Positions 11,041 through 22,500 of a DNA stretch of 64,000 nt are shown here, piece by piece. The stretch is from Perognathus longimembris pacificus. Taxonomy: Eukaryota > Chordata > Mammalia > Rodentia > Heteromyidae. The DNA lies in NCBI RefSeq assembly GCF_023159225.1, contig NC_063173.1, positions 6,888,352 through 6,952,351 on the forward strand, in the 5' to 3' direction. Positions within the stretch are counted from its first letter, which is position 1, and each line of letters starts with the position of its first letter. The notes below the pieces were generated by a model. That model worked only from the letters and a program-made list of their open reading frames with translations, was not told where the DNA came from and made no database searches. Position numbers and translations under genes: made by a program.

Positions 11041-13459
11041 TTTTAATTAATTTATTTCCTCATTATCAAAGTGATGTACAGAGGGGTTACAGTTTTATAT
11101 GTAAGACAGTGCATACATTTCTTATCCAGCTTGTTACCTCCTCCCTCATTTTACCCCACTCTCCCCCTTCCTTATTTCCTTCCCTCCCCCATGAGTAGTA
11201 CAGTTGGTTTACAGCATATACTTTTATAAGTATTGCTGTTGCATTGGTGAGTCTTTCATCTTTGGCTCTCCCTTTTTATATTCCTCTTCCCTTCCTTACT
11301 TCCAATACATGTATATAAAATATCCTGGATAACAAAATCTGTTACAATGATATGTGAGGTAAAACCATGGGGAAGAAAGACAAAAGAAAAAGGTATAATT
11401 TCACATGGTATGTTGAAAATAACAATGATGAACAACTTGCTTCCATAACTTGGAGTTCATTTTGCTTAGCATCATCTTGTTTATTCATACTTACCTAGCT
11501 ATTGAGCTATTGTGATCTTCTGCTAGGATTTTCCTAGATGTGTACTAATTATTCCCAATGATGGAGACCAGAACGTCCATGTTCCTTTGGGTCTTGCTCA
11601 GTTCATTTAGTATGATTTTTTCCAAGTCCTTCCATTTCCTTACCAGTGGGCCAATGTCATTCTTTCTGATAGAGGCATAGGATTCCATTGTGTATATGTA
11701 CCACATTTTCTTGATCCGCTCATCTACTGAGGGGCATCTGGGTTGGTTTCATATTTTAGCAATGGCAAATTGTGCTGTAATGAACATAGTTGTGCTGGTG
11801 GCTTTCGTGTGGTCTTGCTTGTGATCTTTTGGGTAGATGCCCAAAAGTGGGGTTGCTGGGTCTTAGGGGAGCTCTATGTTTAGCCTTCTGAGGAACTTCC
11901 ATACCGCTTTCCAGAGTGGTTTACACTCCCAACAACAGTGTAGAAGGGTTCCCATTTGGCCACATCCCCTCCAGCATCTGTTATTATTATTTTTCTTGAT
12001 AATGGACGTTCTTACTGGGGTGAGGTGGATCTCAGTGTTGTTTTGATTCCCATTTCTTTTATGGCCAGTGATGTAGAGCACTTCTTCATGTGTCTCTTGG
12101 CCATTCTCATTCCCTCTTCAGAGAAGTCTCTTTTTGTGTCTGTAGCTCATTTGATGAAGGGGGATTTGGTTCATTCAGGATTTGTTTTGGAAGAAATTAA
12201 TTTTTTGAGTTCTATGTGTATTTTAGATATGAGGCCTTAGTGAAGATCTTCTCCCAATCTGTGGGCTTTCTGTTTATCGTGCAAGCTATATCCTTTGCCA
12301 TGCAGAAGCTCTGCAGTTTGATGCAATCCCATTTGTCCAACATTTCTTTGATTTGTTGTATTTCTGGGCCTTTATTAAGAAAACTTTTGTCCTGTGCCAA
12401 GGAACCCAAGTGTTTCTCCTATTCCTTCCTGCAAACTTTTCAGGGCATCTGATTTTACCTCGAGGTCTTTGATCCATTTGGAATTAATTCTGGTGCAGGG
12501 TGATACTTAAGTATACAGTTTAATTTGTTACAGGTGTTGAATTAATTTTACCAGCACCATTTGTTGAAGAGGATGTCTTTCTTCCATCTTATTTTTAGCT
12601 AATTTATCAAAGATTAAGTAGCTATAGGCCTGTGGATTCAGTTCTGGGTCTTCAGTTCTATTCCTCTGGTCCTCAGGCCTGTTCTTGAGCCAATACCAAG
12701 CTGTTTTTATTACTATAGCTTTGTAATAGAGTTTAAAGTTTGGTATTGAAATTCCTCCAGCACTGTTCTTCTTGCTAAAGATTGTTTTGGCTATTTGGGG
12801 GTCTTTTATTGTTCCATATGAAGTTTTGGATTGTTTCCTCTAGTTCATTGAAGAATGGTGTCAGAATATTGCTGTCTATGACAATCTACGGCTAGCATTA
12901 TATTTAATGGTGAAAAGTTAAAGCCATTTCCTTTAAAATCAGGAGCAAGACAAGGATGTCAGTTCTCTCCACTCCTCTTCAACATAGTACTGGAATTCCT
13001 AGCCAGAGCAATAAGGCAAGAGGCAAATATAGAGGGAACCAAATAGGGAAAGATGAAGTTAAACTCTCTTTGCAGATGACATGATCCTGTCTTTAAAGAA
13101 CATCATAGACTATACTCCCAGGTTACTTGAGATGATCCAAAACTTTGGCAAAGTAGCAGAATATTAAATAAATCCTCAAAACTCAATGGCTTTTCTGTAT
13201 GCCAACAATGTGAAGAGTGAGTCTGAAATCAGGAAAACAACTCCTTTTGCAATAGGCTCAAAAACATAAAATACTTACGAATAAGCTTAACCAAAGAAGT
13301 GAAAGACCTCTACAATTAGAATTTTAAAAAACCTGAAAAAGAAAATTAAAGCAGAACTAAGGAAATGGAAAAAACCTCCCATGCTTCTGGATGCAGAGGT
13401 TTAACACTGTGCAAATGGCAATGTTGCCAAAGGCTATCTACAAATTCAATGCCATACCA
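11041..13459 (-). mobile_element. 5'-inverted (twin-primed) L1
   Basis: From 11041 to about 12868 the minus strand carries an L1 3' UTR and the C-terminal part of ORF2 (the frame at 11863-12081 reads NNNNRCWRGCGQMGTLLHCC, typical L1 ORF2). From about 12876 to 13459 the orientation flips: the plus strand carries the more 5' reverse-transcriptase part of ORF2, including FADDM-type coding sequence around 13070. In L1 order the plus piece ends at FNAIP and the minus piece resumes a few codons later (FFNELEE), so they are neighbouring parts of one element. CATACCA occurs at both outer edges (11034-11040 and 13453-13459) and may be the target duplication, although the right copy could also be L1 sequence. 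Frameshifts and stops make it non-functional. Confidence 0.85.
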
Positions 13460-13620
13460 TTTTTTTCTAAAGCTAAATTATGTCCCCAGTGTCAAATCAA
13501 GTAAATGCATAAAATACCAGCAATATTAGTTAATATATACTAGTTACAAAATATTCTGGATGCTTTCATGTACCAGCCTAGTGGTCCCCAAATATCTTCA
13601 CCAATATACTTCTTCTTTAT

Positions 13621-13850
13621 TCCTCTCCTGGGCTTATATTCAGGGCCTGGATTCTGTCCTTGAGCCTCTTTGTGCCCAAGGCTAGTAGTGCTCCACCATG
13701 TGAGCCACTTTTTGTATTTTTTTCTGAGTAGTTTATTGGAGACAAGATTCTCACAGACTTTCCTCCCTCTGTGCCGGTTATTGACCACCATCTTCAGATC
13801 TCAGCCCTCTGAGTAGCTAGGATTTCAGGCATGAGCCACTGGCACTGGGC
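13621..13850 (-). mobile_element. B1-Geo dimeric SINE
   Basis: Reverse Geo half (CAAGGCTAGTAGTGCTCCAC), linker (TTATTGGAGACAAGATTCTC) and B1 half (GAGTAGCTAGGATTTCAGGC, ATGAGCCACTGGCACTGGGC). Confidence 0.85.
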
Positions 13851-14859
13851 TCATTATATTTCTTAATAGCTATAAAATCAAATTTTAAAGAAAGTACTAT
13901 AATGCAAATGTACTTGTCCCTCAAACCTCTTCATAATTTTTTGCATTGGAGGAAATGGAAATATGTTGAGTGGCCTTTAACTGACAGTTTATTTTAGTTG
14001 TGGGAAAGCACAAGGAAACAATTGTGACTATAATAGTATATTTCATAAGCAATATGACATGACAATATCAGAGTAGATTTTTTAAATTGACCAGTAAATT
14101 ACAAGAATTGTGAAGTAAAGATATTAGGCTATGATAAACATTTAGAAATAGACTAATGGAATATCTAATTTAGAGTTAAAATTGCATAGTATTAAGCCTT
14201 TATTACACTTGAAGGAAAAATACAGAAAGTAAAGAGGAAAGTCAAATAGGAAAATTTTGTATATGGTTTAAGATGTAAAAAATACATATAATGGACCTTG
14301 CACCCACAATAATACTAAGAAAATCTAGGTAGCAAAAATGTATTCATTTTATGAGATTATCAACAAGCCTAAGCCACTTGGTTAACTGATTTTCTGAGAG
14401 AAAAATCTCCTTGAATGCAAACAATGAGTTACAGCAGATTTAGGGGTAAATGTCAAGTCTGGGTACAAACAATAGAAAAGGGAATCAGCAAATGATCAAG
14501 AGACTCTAGTTGAAAAAAAGCCAACAGAATTGTTGTGACACAGTTCAGGCAGAACACATTGGGATTTGAAAGGTTCCCAAGTGCAACTATAATTTATTTA
14601 TATAGTATTAAAAAGAAAAATACTATGTATTCTTTCCCAAGTAGCCTATGAATCAGGAAGCAAAATTACACTGTAAGGAAGCCATGAATTCTTTAAATGT
14701 TGAAAAGCCTTGGATCTCAAAAATTAGTCAAGCTACTTGCACTGGGAGGTTGCATTACAAAAATTGAACTTGGTATTAAAGCAGAAACAGGCACAGATAA
14801 ATTTGTCATCTAAAAAGACTGATTCAGAAAAGGCCAGATGGTAAAATTCCTGTTATCAG
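13851..14859. other. AT-rich intron, nothing recognised
   Basis: No exon or clear repeat. It may include further decayed L1 sequence, given its position beside the ancient L1. Confidence 0.5.
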
Positions 14860-15288
14860 TACTGCAAACAGAAACATTTGTACAGGTCCTACAGATTTCA
14901 AATAGATATTAAGGGACTCTTATGGACATCTTTATATCAATACATTTTGCAACTTCGATGGAATGAACATTCTACTAAATGGACACTTATTACCAAACCT
15001 TTTTCAAGAAGAAAAGCAGCCAAATATTTCTTTATATATCAAAGATATTGAATTCATAGTTAATAACCTTTTCACAAATAATCACTGGCTCAAAAAACCT
15101 CAGTTGTGAATTTTATAAAGTCAATATAAAGGAAATAATAACCAATTTTACACAAACTCTTCCATAAAAAAGAGAAATGAAAACATGCTAATTTTCTAAT
15201 GTCAATATTAGTCTGGTAATGTAGCCTGACAAACATGAAATGAGGAGAGCAGATACAAGACCAGTATCCTCAAAAAAATGAAATTAGG

Positions 15289-15485
15289 GGTTGGAGATAT
15301 GGCCTTGTGGCAAGAGTGCTTGCCTTATATACATGAAGCCCTGGGTTCAATTCCCCAGCACCACATATACAGAAAACGGCCAGAAGTGGCTCTGTGGCTC
15401 AAGTTGTAGAGTGCTATCCTTGAGCAAAAGAAAAAAAGAAGCCAGGGACAGTGCTCAGGCCCTGAGTCCAAGCCCCAGGACTGGC

Positions 15486-15487
<2 letters not shown>
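15289..15487 (+). mobile_element. IDL-Geo SINE
   Basis: A GGGGTTGGAGATATGGCCTT left monomer, B box GGTTCAATTCC, then Geo half, ending directly in a (CA)n tract. GAAATTA occurs on both sides (near 15280 and 15543), a possible short target duplication enclosing the CA tail. Confidence 0.9.

Positions 15488-15543
<56 letters not shown>
15488..15543. repeat. (CA)n microsatellite at SINE tail
   Basis: About 28 CA units directly joined to the 3' end of the IDL-Geo copy, so probably grown from its tail. Confidence 0.97.
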
Positions 15544-15547
<4 letters not shown>

Positions 15548-16295
15548 TTAAAAAATTGCTAACATATTAGCACAGCAAATCTAGTAAAAATGATCATTGA
15601 TCATGATGTATCGTCTGTGTATTATCTATATATTATCTAGGTCAGCTTTATATTTTTAATAAATCTCAAAATTATTCAATATATTGATATATAAGAAAAA
15701 ATTCTTATAATCTTTTCAAAAGACAAATAAAAACAAATTGACACTATTTTTTACAATGCTTATAATAACTACATTACTTTAGTTCAACATTGTTTTCAAG
15801 GCCTAAGCCATGAAGACAGGCAAGTAAAAGAAAGAAATAAAATATCAGGTAGAATGTAGGGGTTTCTTTGCAGATGACACAATTGTATATGGAATAAACC
15901 ATCAAATAGCAGCCAAAACCATATGACTCATAAGTAAATTCATCAAAGCCTTAGATTAAAATTCAATGTCATAAATGTTTTCATTAATACACTCTATATA
16001 TTATTTAATTGTAATTAAGAAAATTATTGACATTTCAGGCAACAAGACTCCCATGAGATTCTTAATGTTAAAAATTACAAAGAAAAAATATACTGAAAAT
16101 TACAAAACAATGTTGAGAAAAACTTAAGGACTATCTAAATAAATGTTTATAATTTTGAAAGACTCAATATGGACAGATGACACCATTTCTTTGAAGGCTG
16201 GTTTGTAAAGTCAATGAAATTCTCAAAAAAGTACTGATTAGGCCTTTGTGGAATACAATTAACTGACCAACACATGCACAAAGAAATCTGAAGGA

Positions 16296-16495
16296 TGGTT
16301 GGGAATGTGGCTTTGTGGTAGAGTGCTTGCCTAGCATGCACAAAGCCCTGGGTTCGATTCCTCAGCACCATATAAACAGAAAAGGCTGGAAGTGGTTCTG
16401 TGGCTCAAGAGGTAGAGTGCTAGTCTTGAGCAAAAAGAAGCTCAGGGACAGTGCTCAGGCCCTGAGTCCAAGCCCCAGGACTGGCAAAAAAGAAA
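16296..16495 (+). mobile_element. IDL-Geo SINE with target duplication
   Basis: A complete dimer with B box GGTTCGATTCC. CAAAGAAATCTGAAGGA (16279-16295) and CAAAGAAATGTGAAGGA (16496-16512) flank it, differing at one of 17 bases. Confidence 0.92.
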
Positions 16496-16504
16496 CAAAG
16501 AAAT

Positions 16505-18130
16505 GTGAAGGAGAACCACATGATCATCTCACTAGATGCAGAAGAAACCCTCAACAACATCCAACATCCATTCACGTTGAAAGCTTTGGCGAAGCTTTTC
16601 CTAGGAATAGAAGGAACATTCCTTAAAACAGTGAAGGTAATATATGACAGGCCAATAGCCAACATCACTCTCCACTCCTCTCCACTCTCTCCACTCCGGT
16701 TCAATATAGTTCTGGACTTCTTAGCCAGAGCAATAAGGCAAGGAAAGGATATAAAAGGGATTCATATATGGCAAGAAGAAATTCAAATATCCCTATTTGC
16801 AGATACATGATCTTATAACTCTAGGACCCCAAACACTGGACCCCCAAGCCCTTAGAGAGCTAATCGACCACTTCAAAGTTGCAGGATATAAAATTAACCC
16901 ACAAAAAGCAATAGCCTTTCTATATGCCAACAATGTACAAAGCAGAAAGGGGAATCATGAAAACAACCCCTTGTGCAATAGCCTTAAAAACAAAACAAAA
17001 CAAAACTTATCAAAGATGTAAAAGATCTTTATAGAGAAAAAGTACACAAATCTGAAGAAAGAAATCAAAGAGGACACCAGGAAGTGGAAATATCTTCTAT
17101 GTTCATAGACAGGCAGAAACTTTTTGAATAGAGTCCCAGGGACACAACAGATAGGGAAGAGACTCATTCAGTGGGAATACATTAAAATTTTTTTAAAAAA
17201 ATCTGCACAGCTAAAGACATAGTTACTAAACTAACAAGATACCCAAGCAACTGGGGAAAGATCTTTACCAGCAATATAGCAGACAAAAGCCCAATATCAA
17301 AAATATACAAGGAGCTCAAGAAATTAACCCCTCCCAAACTCAATATATGGGAAAAGGAGCTAAGGAGAGACTTCTCAGAAGAGGTAAGAATGGAAAAGAA
17401 ACACACGAGGAAATGCCCATCATCCCTAGCTATAAAGGAAATGCAAATCAAAACAACTTTGAGATTCCATCTCACCCCAGGTAGATTGGCCAATGCTTTG
17501 AATTTGAATAACAACCAATGCTGGCAGGGAAGTGGGGGGAAAAGGAATCCTACTGCACTGCTGGTGGGAATGTGAAGGAGTACAACCAATCTGGAAAGCA
17601 GTCTGGCAGTTCCTCAAAACAAAACACAGACTTTCCCTACACCCCAGCCATACCACTCCTAGGCATTTACCCTGAACATCATGAACTAGGATATGATAAA
17701 GACACCTGCACATCCATGTTCATTGCCACACTAATAACAGTATCCATGATATGGAAACAACCCAGATGCCCCCACAATAGATGAGCAGATCTCAAATTTG
17801 TGGTACCTATATACAATGGAATTTTACACAGCCATTAGAAAGAAGAATGTTGTTTACAGGTAAATGGGTGGAATAGAGCAAATTATGTTAAGTGACGTAA
17901 GCCAAGATCAGAGAGACGAATGACTCATGTTCTCTCTGATATGCAGAAATTAGATCTAAAATGTACTGGGATATGATGAATTACACAGGATTCTAGATAG
18001 TAACATACAGTGAGATCAAAAGAGGATAGTCTTAGGAAAGAATCACAAAGGTGCAATGCCTAAATGCCTCTTCATATTTATATAAAATAACATACATACT
18101 GAAACAAACTCTAAAGTTATGGAAACAAAG
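16505..18130 (+). mobile_element. L1 fragment with internal deletions (ORF2 and 3' region)
   Basis: The plus-strand frame at 16505-16810 reads typical L1 reverse transcriptase ([19 protein letters not shown], then [14 protein letters not shown] and ISLFADT). Further fragments follow at 17182-17790, including the region encoding LLGIYPE and, from about 17800, the 3' part. Deletions occur near 16670 (between the ANI and PLSPL motifs) and near 17110. Not functional. Confidence 0.88.
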
Positions 18131-18132
18131 GG

Positions 18133-18373
18133 TTTTTTTTGGTTGTTGTTGGTCATGGGGCTGTAACTCTGGGCCTGGGTACTGTCCCCGAGCTCTTCAG
18201 TTCAAGACTAGTGCTCTACCACTTGAGCCACAGCACCACTTCTGGTTTTCTGGTGGTTGAAAGGAGATAAGAGTCTCATGGACTTTCCTGCCTGGGCTGG
18301 CTTTGAATTGTGATCCTCAGATCTCAGCCTCCTGAGTAGCTAGGATTACAGGCCTGGGCCACCAGCGCCGAGC
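18133..18373 (-). mobile_element. B1-Geo dimeric SINE, well preserved
   Basis: One of the clearest copies: T-run tail, Geo half (CTACCACTTGAGCCACAGCA), linker (AAAGGAGATAAGAGTCTCAT), B1 half (CTCAGCCTCCTGAGTAGCTA, GGATTACAGG) in reverse. Confidence 0.92.
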
Positions 18374-18374
18374 C

Positions 18375-18425
18375 TTTTTTTTTTTTGGTCAGTTGTGGGG
18401 CTTGAACTCTGGGTCTGGGCACTGC
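18375..18425 (-). mobile_element. B1-Geo 3'-end fragment
   Basis: A T-run followed by GGTCAGTTGTGGGGCTTGAA and CTCTGGGTCTGGGCACTG, the 3' end of a second Geo monomer in the same orientation, cut off after about 40 bp. Confidence 0.75.
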
Positions 18426-19089
18426 AAATATATATCTGCAAACACATATCTGACAAAAAGTCATATGTTGAATACGTTTGAACAAATCCTTACAATAGAT
18501 TAATTAAAAATAATTACCCTGTTCTTTCCTAACTATGGAAAGGAGCTGACTTTAGTAAGTTTGTACAGTGTTTTGTTTAGAAACTTATGATTATAAAAAA
18601 TGAACTATACACCAAAGAAAACACTGTATTCTAATTAGAAAATAGGTATCTCACAGGATTCAGGCCAAACAAAATTGAAACTACTTAATATGCAGAGCAC
18701 TATTAAGTAAGTAATGGATGTTAGACAGGAGGGAACCTTGCTTCTCGCAAGAAACTACATTAAAGTAAGAGATAACATCAGGAATTCATGCCTCTATAGA
18801 GACTGATTTTCTAACTAAATAAGTATATACATATATAGTCATATCTATAACTTTATGTCTTTTATATATGTACACACAAATATCCATACATGTACATATA
18901 CACAAATAAATGTGCACACACACACACACCTCCTAATTCTGTACCTTGAAATTGCTAGAAATGTTACTTTCACCAAGTTATCTAAAAGCTGACATGAGCA
19001 GAAATGTCTTATGGGTTCCATGTACACTATCATGTGATTGAAGAACGGCTCTTGACCTTGATGATACTCTTTTTCTAAAGCCAATGAAC

Positions 19090-20240
19090 CTCATCATGAA
19101 AGAAAAACATCAGATAAATCCAGCTTGAGAATATCGTTCAGGATACCCAGCCTGTACTGTCAAAGTAATCAATCATGAAAAGACTAGAAAATTGTCACAG
19201 GCTAGGGAGTGGCATGAAAAACAAATGACAAACAAATGCAACATGGAATCCTGGACAGAATCCTAGAATAGACAGAATATAATCATGGAAATACTTGGGT
19301 GAAATTCAAATAAAGTATGAAGTTTAGTCAGCCCCAATGCTGCTTTCTTAACATAAGCAAATATAGAAATGTACTATTACCAATGGGAAATACACAATGA
19401 CGGGTATAAAGAAGCTTTTTGTAATGATTGTCAAATTTTCTGTAAGTCTCATTGTCCTTGAATTAAAAAGCTCAATATTTGAGTGAGCACTTAGCAAAAG
19501 AAGCTATCTGAATGTACAATATATACATGAAAAGATGCCCCAAATCATTAGTGATGCCAGGTACCAGTGGCTCATGCCTGTAATTCTAGCTACTCAGGAA
19601 GCTGAGATCTGAGGATTACAGCTCCAGCCTCCCTGGCAGGCTGATCTGTGCTACTGTCCTCTTATCTCCAATTAACCACCAAAAGTTGGGAGTGGAGCTA
19701 TGGCTCAAGTGGTAGAGCATTAGCGTAGAACATAAAAGCTCAGGGACTGTGCCCTGGTCCCCAGCTCAAGACTCAGGACCAGCACAAAAGACGAGCAAAG
19801 CAAAACTTGTATGAAACTCTTTGTTGCATTTCATTCACAGCAGCCAAATATTGAAAGCAAATAAATTTCTGTTATTAGGAAAACAGATTAAACGAATATT
19901 GAAATTTTTATCCAACAGAATATTATTTATAAATAAAACAAGGACTGACATACACATAATGGATGAAACTGAAGAAAATTACATTGAGTGAAAGAAGCCA
20001 GACACAAGTAAATACTGTCTGATTTCATTTTTATGAGGCTTTTCCGGACAGGCAAATCTAATTACTGAAGAAAGTAATGAGGATACTGGTGGTTGCTGGG
20101 AAGGCACAGCTTTAAAAAGATGCCACAAAGAAAATTCCTGGTGCTAGCAGTACACTATATTTTAATTTGGAGTGTTTGTTATATCGGTATATTCATTTAT
20201 CAAGCTCCAAAACTACACACATAAAGAAAGATCTGATGAC
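19090..20240 (+). mobile_element. Ancient mammalian L1 (L1M-type) 3' sequences, interrupted by a SINE
   Basis: 19180-19475 resembles the 3' UTR of old mammalian L1s (AATGCAACATGGAATCCTGG, TTCAAATAAAGTATGAAGTT, TTTTCTGTAAGTCTCATTGT). 19485-19555 and 19800-20240 resemble ORF2 3' end (CATGAAAAGATGCCCCAAAT, then CAGCAGCCAAATATTGAAAG, GTGAAAGAAGCCAGACACAA). A B1-Geo copy separates them. Probably two old L1 pieces. Confidence 0.65.
19556..19786 (+). mobile_element. B1-Geo dimeric SINE inside old L1
   Basis: GCCAGGTACCAGTGGCTCAT, CTGTAATTCTAGCTACTCAG, TCTCCAATTAACCACCAAAA, TGGCTCAAGTGGTAGAGC. Complete order, moderate divergence. Confidence 0.9.
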
Positions 20241-20299
20241 TTTTCCATATATAATTATACTTCAATGAAACAGGCAAGGAAAAAAGACTCCGCTTTTAC

Positions 20300-20398
20300 T
20301 TTAAAAAATTATTGTTATTATAAAGGTACTGTACAGAGGGGTTACAATTATGTAAGTCAGGTAATGAGTATATTTCTTTCGGTCAGATCTCACACTTA
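20300..20398 (-). mobile_element. L1 3'-end fragment
   Basis: GTACTGTACAGAGGGGTTAC and the following GTCAGGTAATGAGTATATTT match the reverse complement of the L1 3' tails seen at 28650 and 26090. Confidence 0.8.
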
Positions 20399-22419
20399 AA
20401 TATAGCATTGGGTTTAGAGAAAAAAGCCTCTGAAGAAAAAGAATGAATAGAAAATCTGGCAGCTCTCAGTCGAGAATAAAGCATAAGAAAGACTGCAGAC
20501 TTGGTGGAATACTCAGCGAGCCCATAAGCCCCTTCACACTGGGGTTTCCAGCTCAGGTTGTGTATTTCATTTGTGTGACGTTTTTGACACTTCATTGGGA
20601 AGGGTGAAAATCAGTAGCATTTTTCAGCTTGAGGAATTGGATGTTTCATTTGGACTCACCCCATTCGGACTTTAGTGTGTAATTTGTGCAAGGGAAGTTT
20701 TAAAAAAATTAGTCTTTCATGATTTAGTTTGTAATAGGCTGAAAAGGAGGAAAACCTATAAGCATATCACAGCATGACCACCTTTCAAATTTCTGCTTAA
20801 AAACAGCACTGAAGAAATGACAGAGAAGATAACATTTTCAATTAAGGTAAAAATAGATTTCCCTTATAATTATGGAAGTATGTTTTAAGAATATACGTCT
20901 GGAAATGCTTTAGGAATATGTCACACCTCTTCAGTGTATGGCTAAAAAGACTTTTATCTAGTTTTAGCACCTCCAAAACTCAAGCTATAAAGGATCAAAC
21001 TTGACTCAGTAGAAAGTCTCATTGTTGAAGAGAACAGAAAATACTAATTATATTCAGACATTTGTTTCCTGTGGAAATAAGATATAATTATCAAAATTAA
21101 ATAGAATAGATGGCTCTGACATTTTGAAACTTGAAAAAATAAGCTATATTTCCACTCTGATAAGAGGAGAAAATAGATGTGCATAAATCCTGCCTGCAGA
21201 GTAAGCTGGAGAATCTTAGCACATTGCACATAAACAGTTACACCAGGATTTGGGTTTCATTATGAAGCATCTTCAGTGAACACTGCAGCGTGCACACTGT
21301 TCTGTGCTTTTCTACTACTTTCAAATGAAGTCATCCATCTGTACAAAATGAGGAAATGGAATATTCATGAGTTAAGAGATAATTTTTATCTTCCCTAGAG
21401 AGTTTCTTTCTTTGGGTTGTTTATTACCTGCAGAGCTCAACCGTATGAAAATTGATTAAATATCATTTACCAATTATAGTGGTATCAGCACGTATTCCTC
21501 AAAGCAAATACTAAAAGCATAATAATCCTTACAATAGAAGTTATGCTCTTGGGGTTAGATTTGGGTATTTGCAGGGCCTGAATTTCATATACTATTAAGA
21601 ACTCTCTTTTTAGAAAACAAGGACAAAATTATCAAAACAATTGCTAAATCCCTCCTGGGTGTCTTGGAAAGAAATGTGCAAATGAGTAGACTTGAAGCTT
21701 CATTAGTTTCAAGGGAAATTTGCCTCTACTAGCATTTTGTAGGAGGTTGGTAGCTATGAACCAAAAGAATTGCCTGCCTAAAACTTAATTGGCAACTGTG
21801 GAATAAGTCTTTGCATTTTCTTAAACTGACCTGTCAACAAGTAGTGAGTGATACATTCTGTAACTAGTCACTTAAATGAATTCATCCACTGCTCTCCATG
21901 CACTGTTTTGAGGGGGGCTGGAAATTCTTACCTGAAGGTCCACACTGCTATATTATGAGAGCACTGTCACTACTCTTGAGTAGAGGAAGCGGTCCTCATA
22001 CCATTTACCAATCCTATAGGCTTGCTTTTTTTTCCAGCAAGCAAAGGGATCAAAACAAAAGGATTCTTAGTATGTAAGGATTCTTAGCATGTAAGACTTG
22101 TGTCAGAGGAAGTTTTCCACTCCTACCTTCTACCGTTCTGCTACATCTATCTTGCTGTCCATGTACTTTGTAGTGCACTTAGTACCTCATTTACATGTTA
22201 TTCTCTCACTGGTTATCTGTGCATGTGATTTCCTTAATAACAGGAAATGTTCTATCTTCAAACTGCAAATATTTATCAAATACTAGGAGTTTGATAATTT
22301 TTCGTGGAATAAATCAAAGTGAATGACTGCTTTAGAGATTAGCTATTTGGAGTATGGTTCCAAATAGGAAGCCATGGCATTCTAAGCCTTTAAAAGCAAC
22401 TTGAAATGTTACACAGTTC
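20399..22419. other. Unique intron, nothing recognised
   Basis: No splice-bounded exon, RNA or clear repeat. One of the longer repeat-poor stretches. Confidence 0.6.
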
Positions 22420-22500
22420 AAGCCTACTCAGGACCTACTGAGTCAAAATGCATGTAAGACCTCCAGGTAATTGCTATGTAAACAAAATTGAGGAACACTG
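22420..22500 (+). mobile_element. MER5-like (hAT-Charlie) fragment
   Basis: CTACTGAGTCAAAATGCATG, CCTCCAGGTAATTGCTATGT and the end GAGGAACACTG resemble the terminal part of a non-autonomous hAT-Charlie element. Confidence 0.5.

Larger units (their letters stand above)
14860..16278 (+). mobile_element. Ancient L1 ORF2 remnant, interrupted by a SINE
   Basis: Fragments in ORF2 order (palm-upstream region near 15060-15200, FADDT-like coding at 15870-15890, a MDR-hinge-like segment near 16170) are joined by many frameshifts. An IDL-Geo with CA tail splits it at 15289-15543, and a second IDL-Geo sits at its right end. Strongly decayed, so identification is by order of faint motifs. Confidence 0.6.

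Noticed and set aside
16505..16810. 101-codon plus-strand frame resembling a polymerase
   Set aside because: It is a fragment of L1 ORF2 reverse transcriptase with internal deletion, not a host gene.
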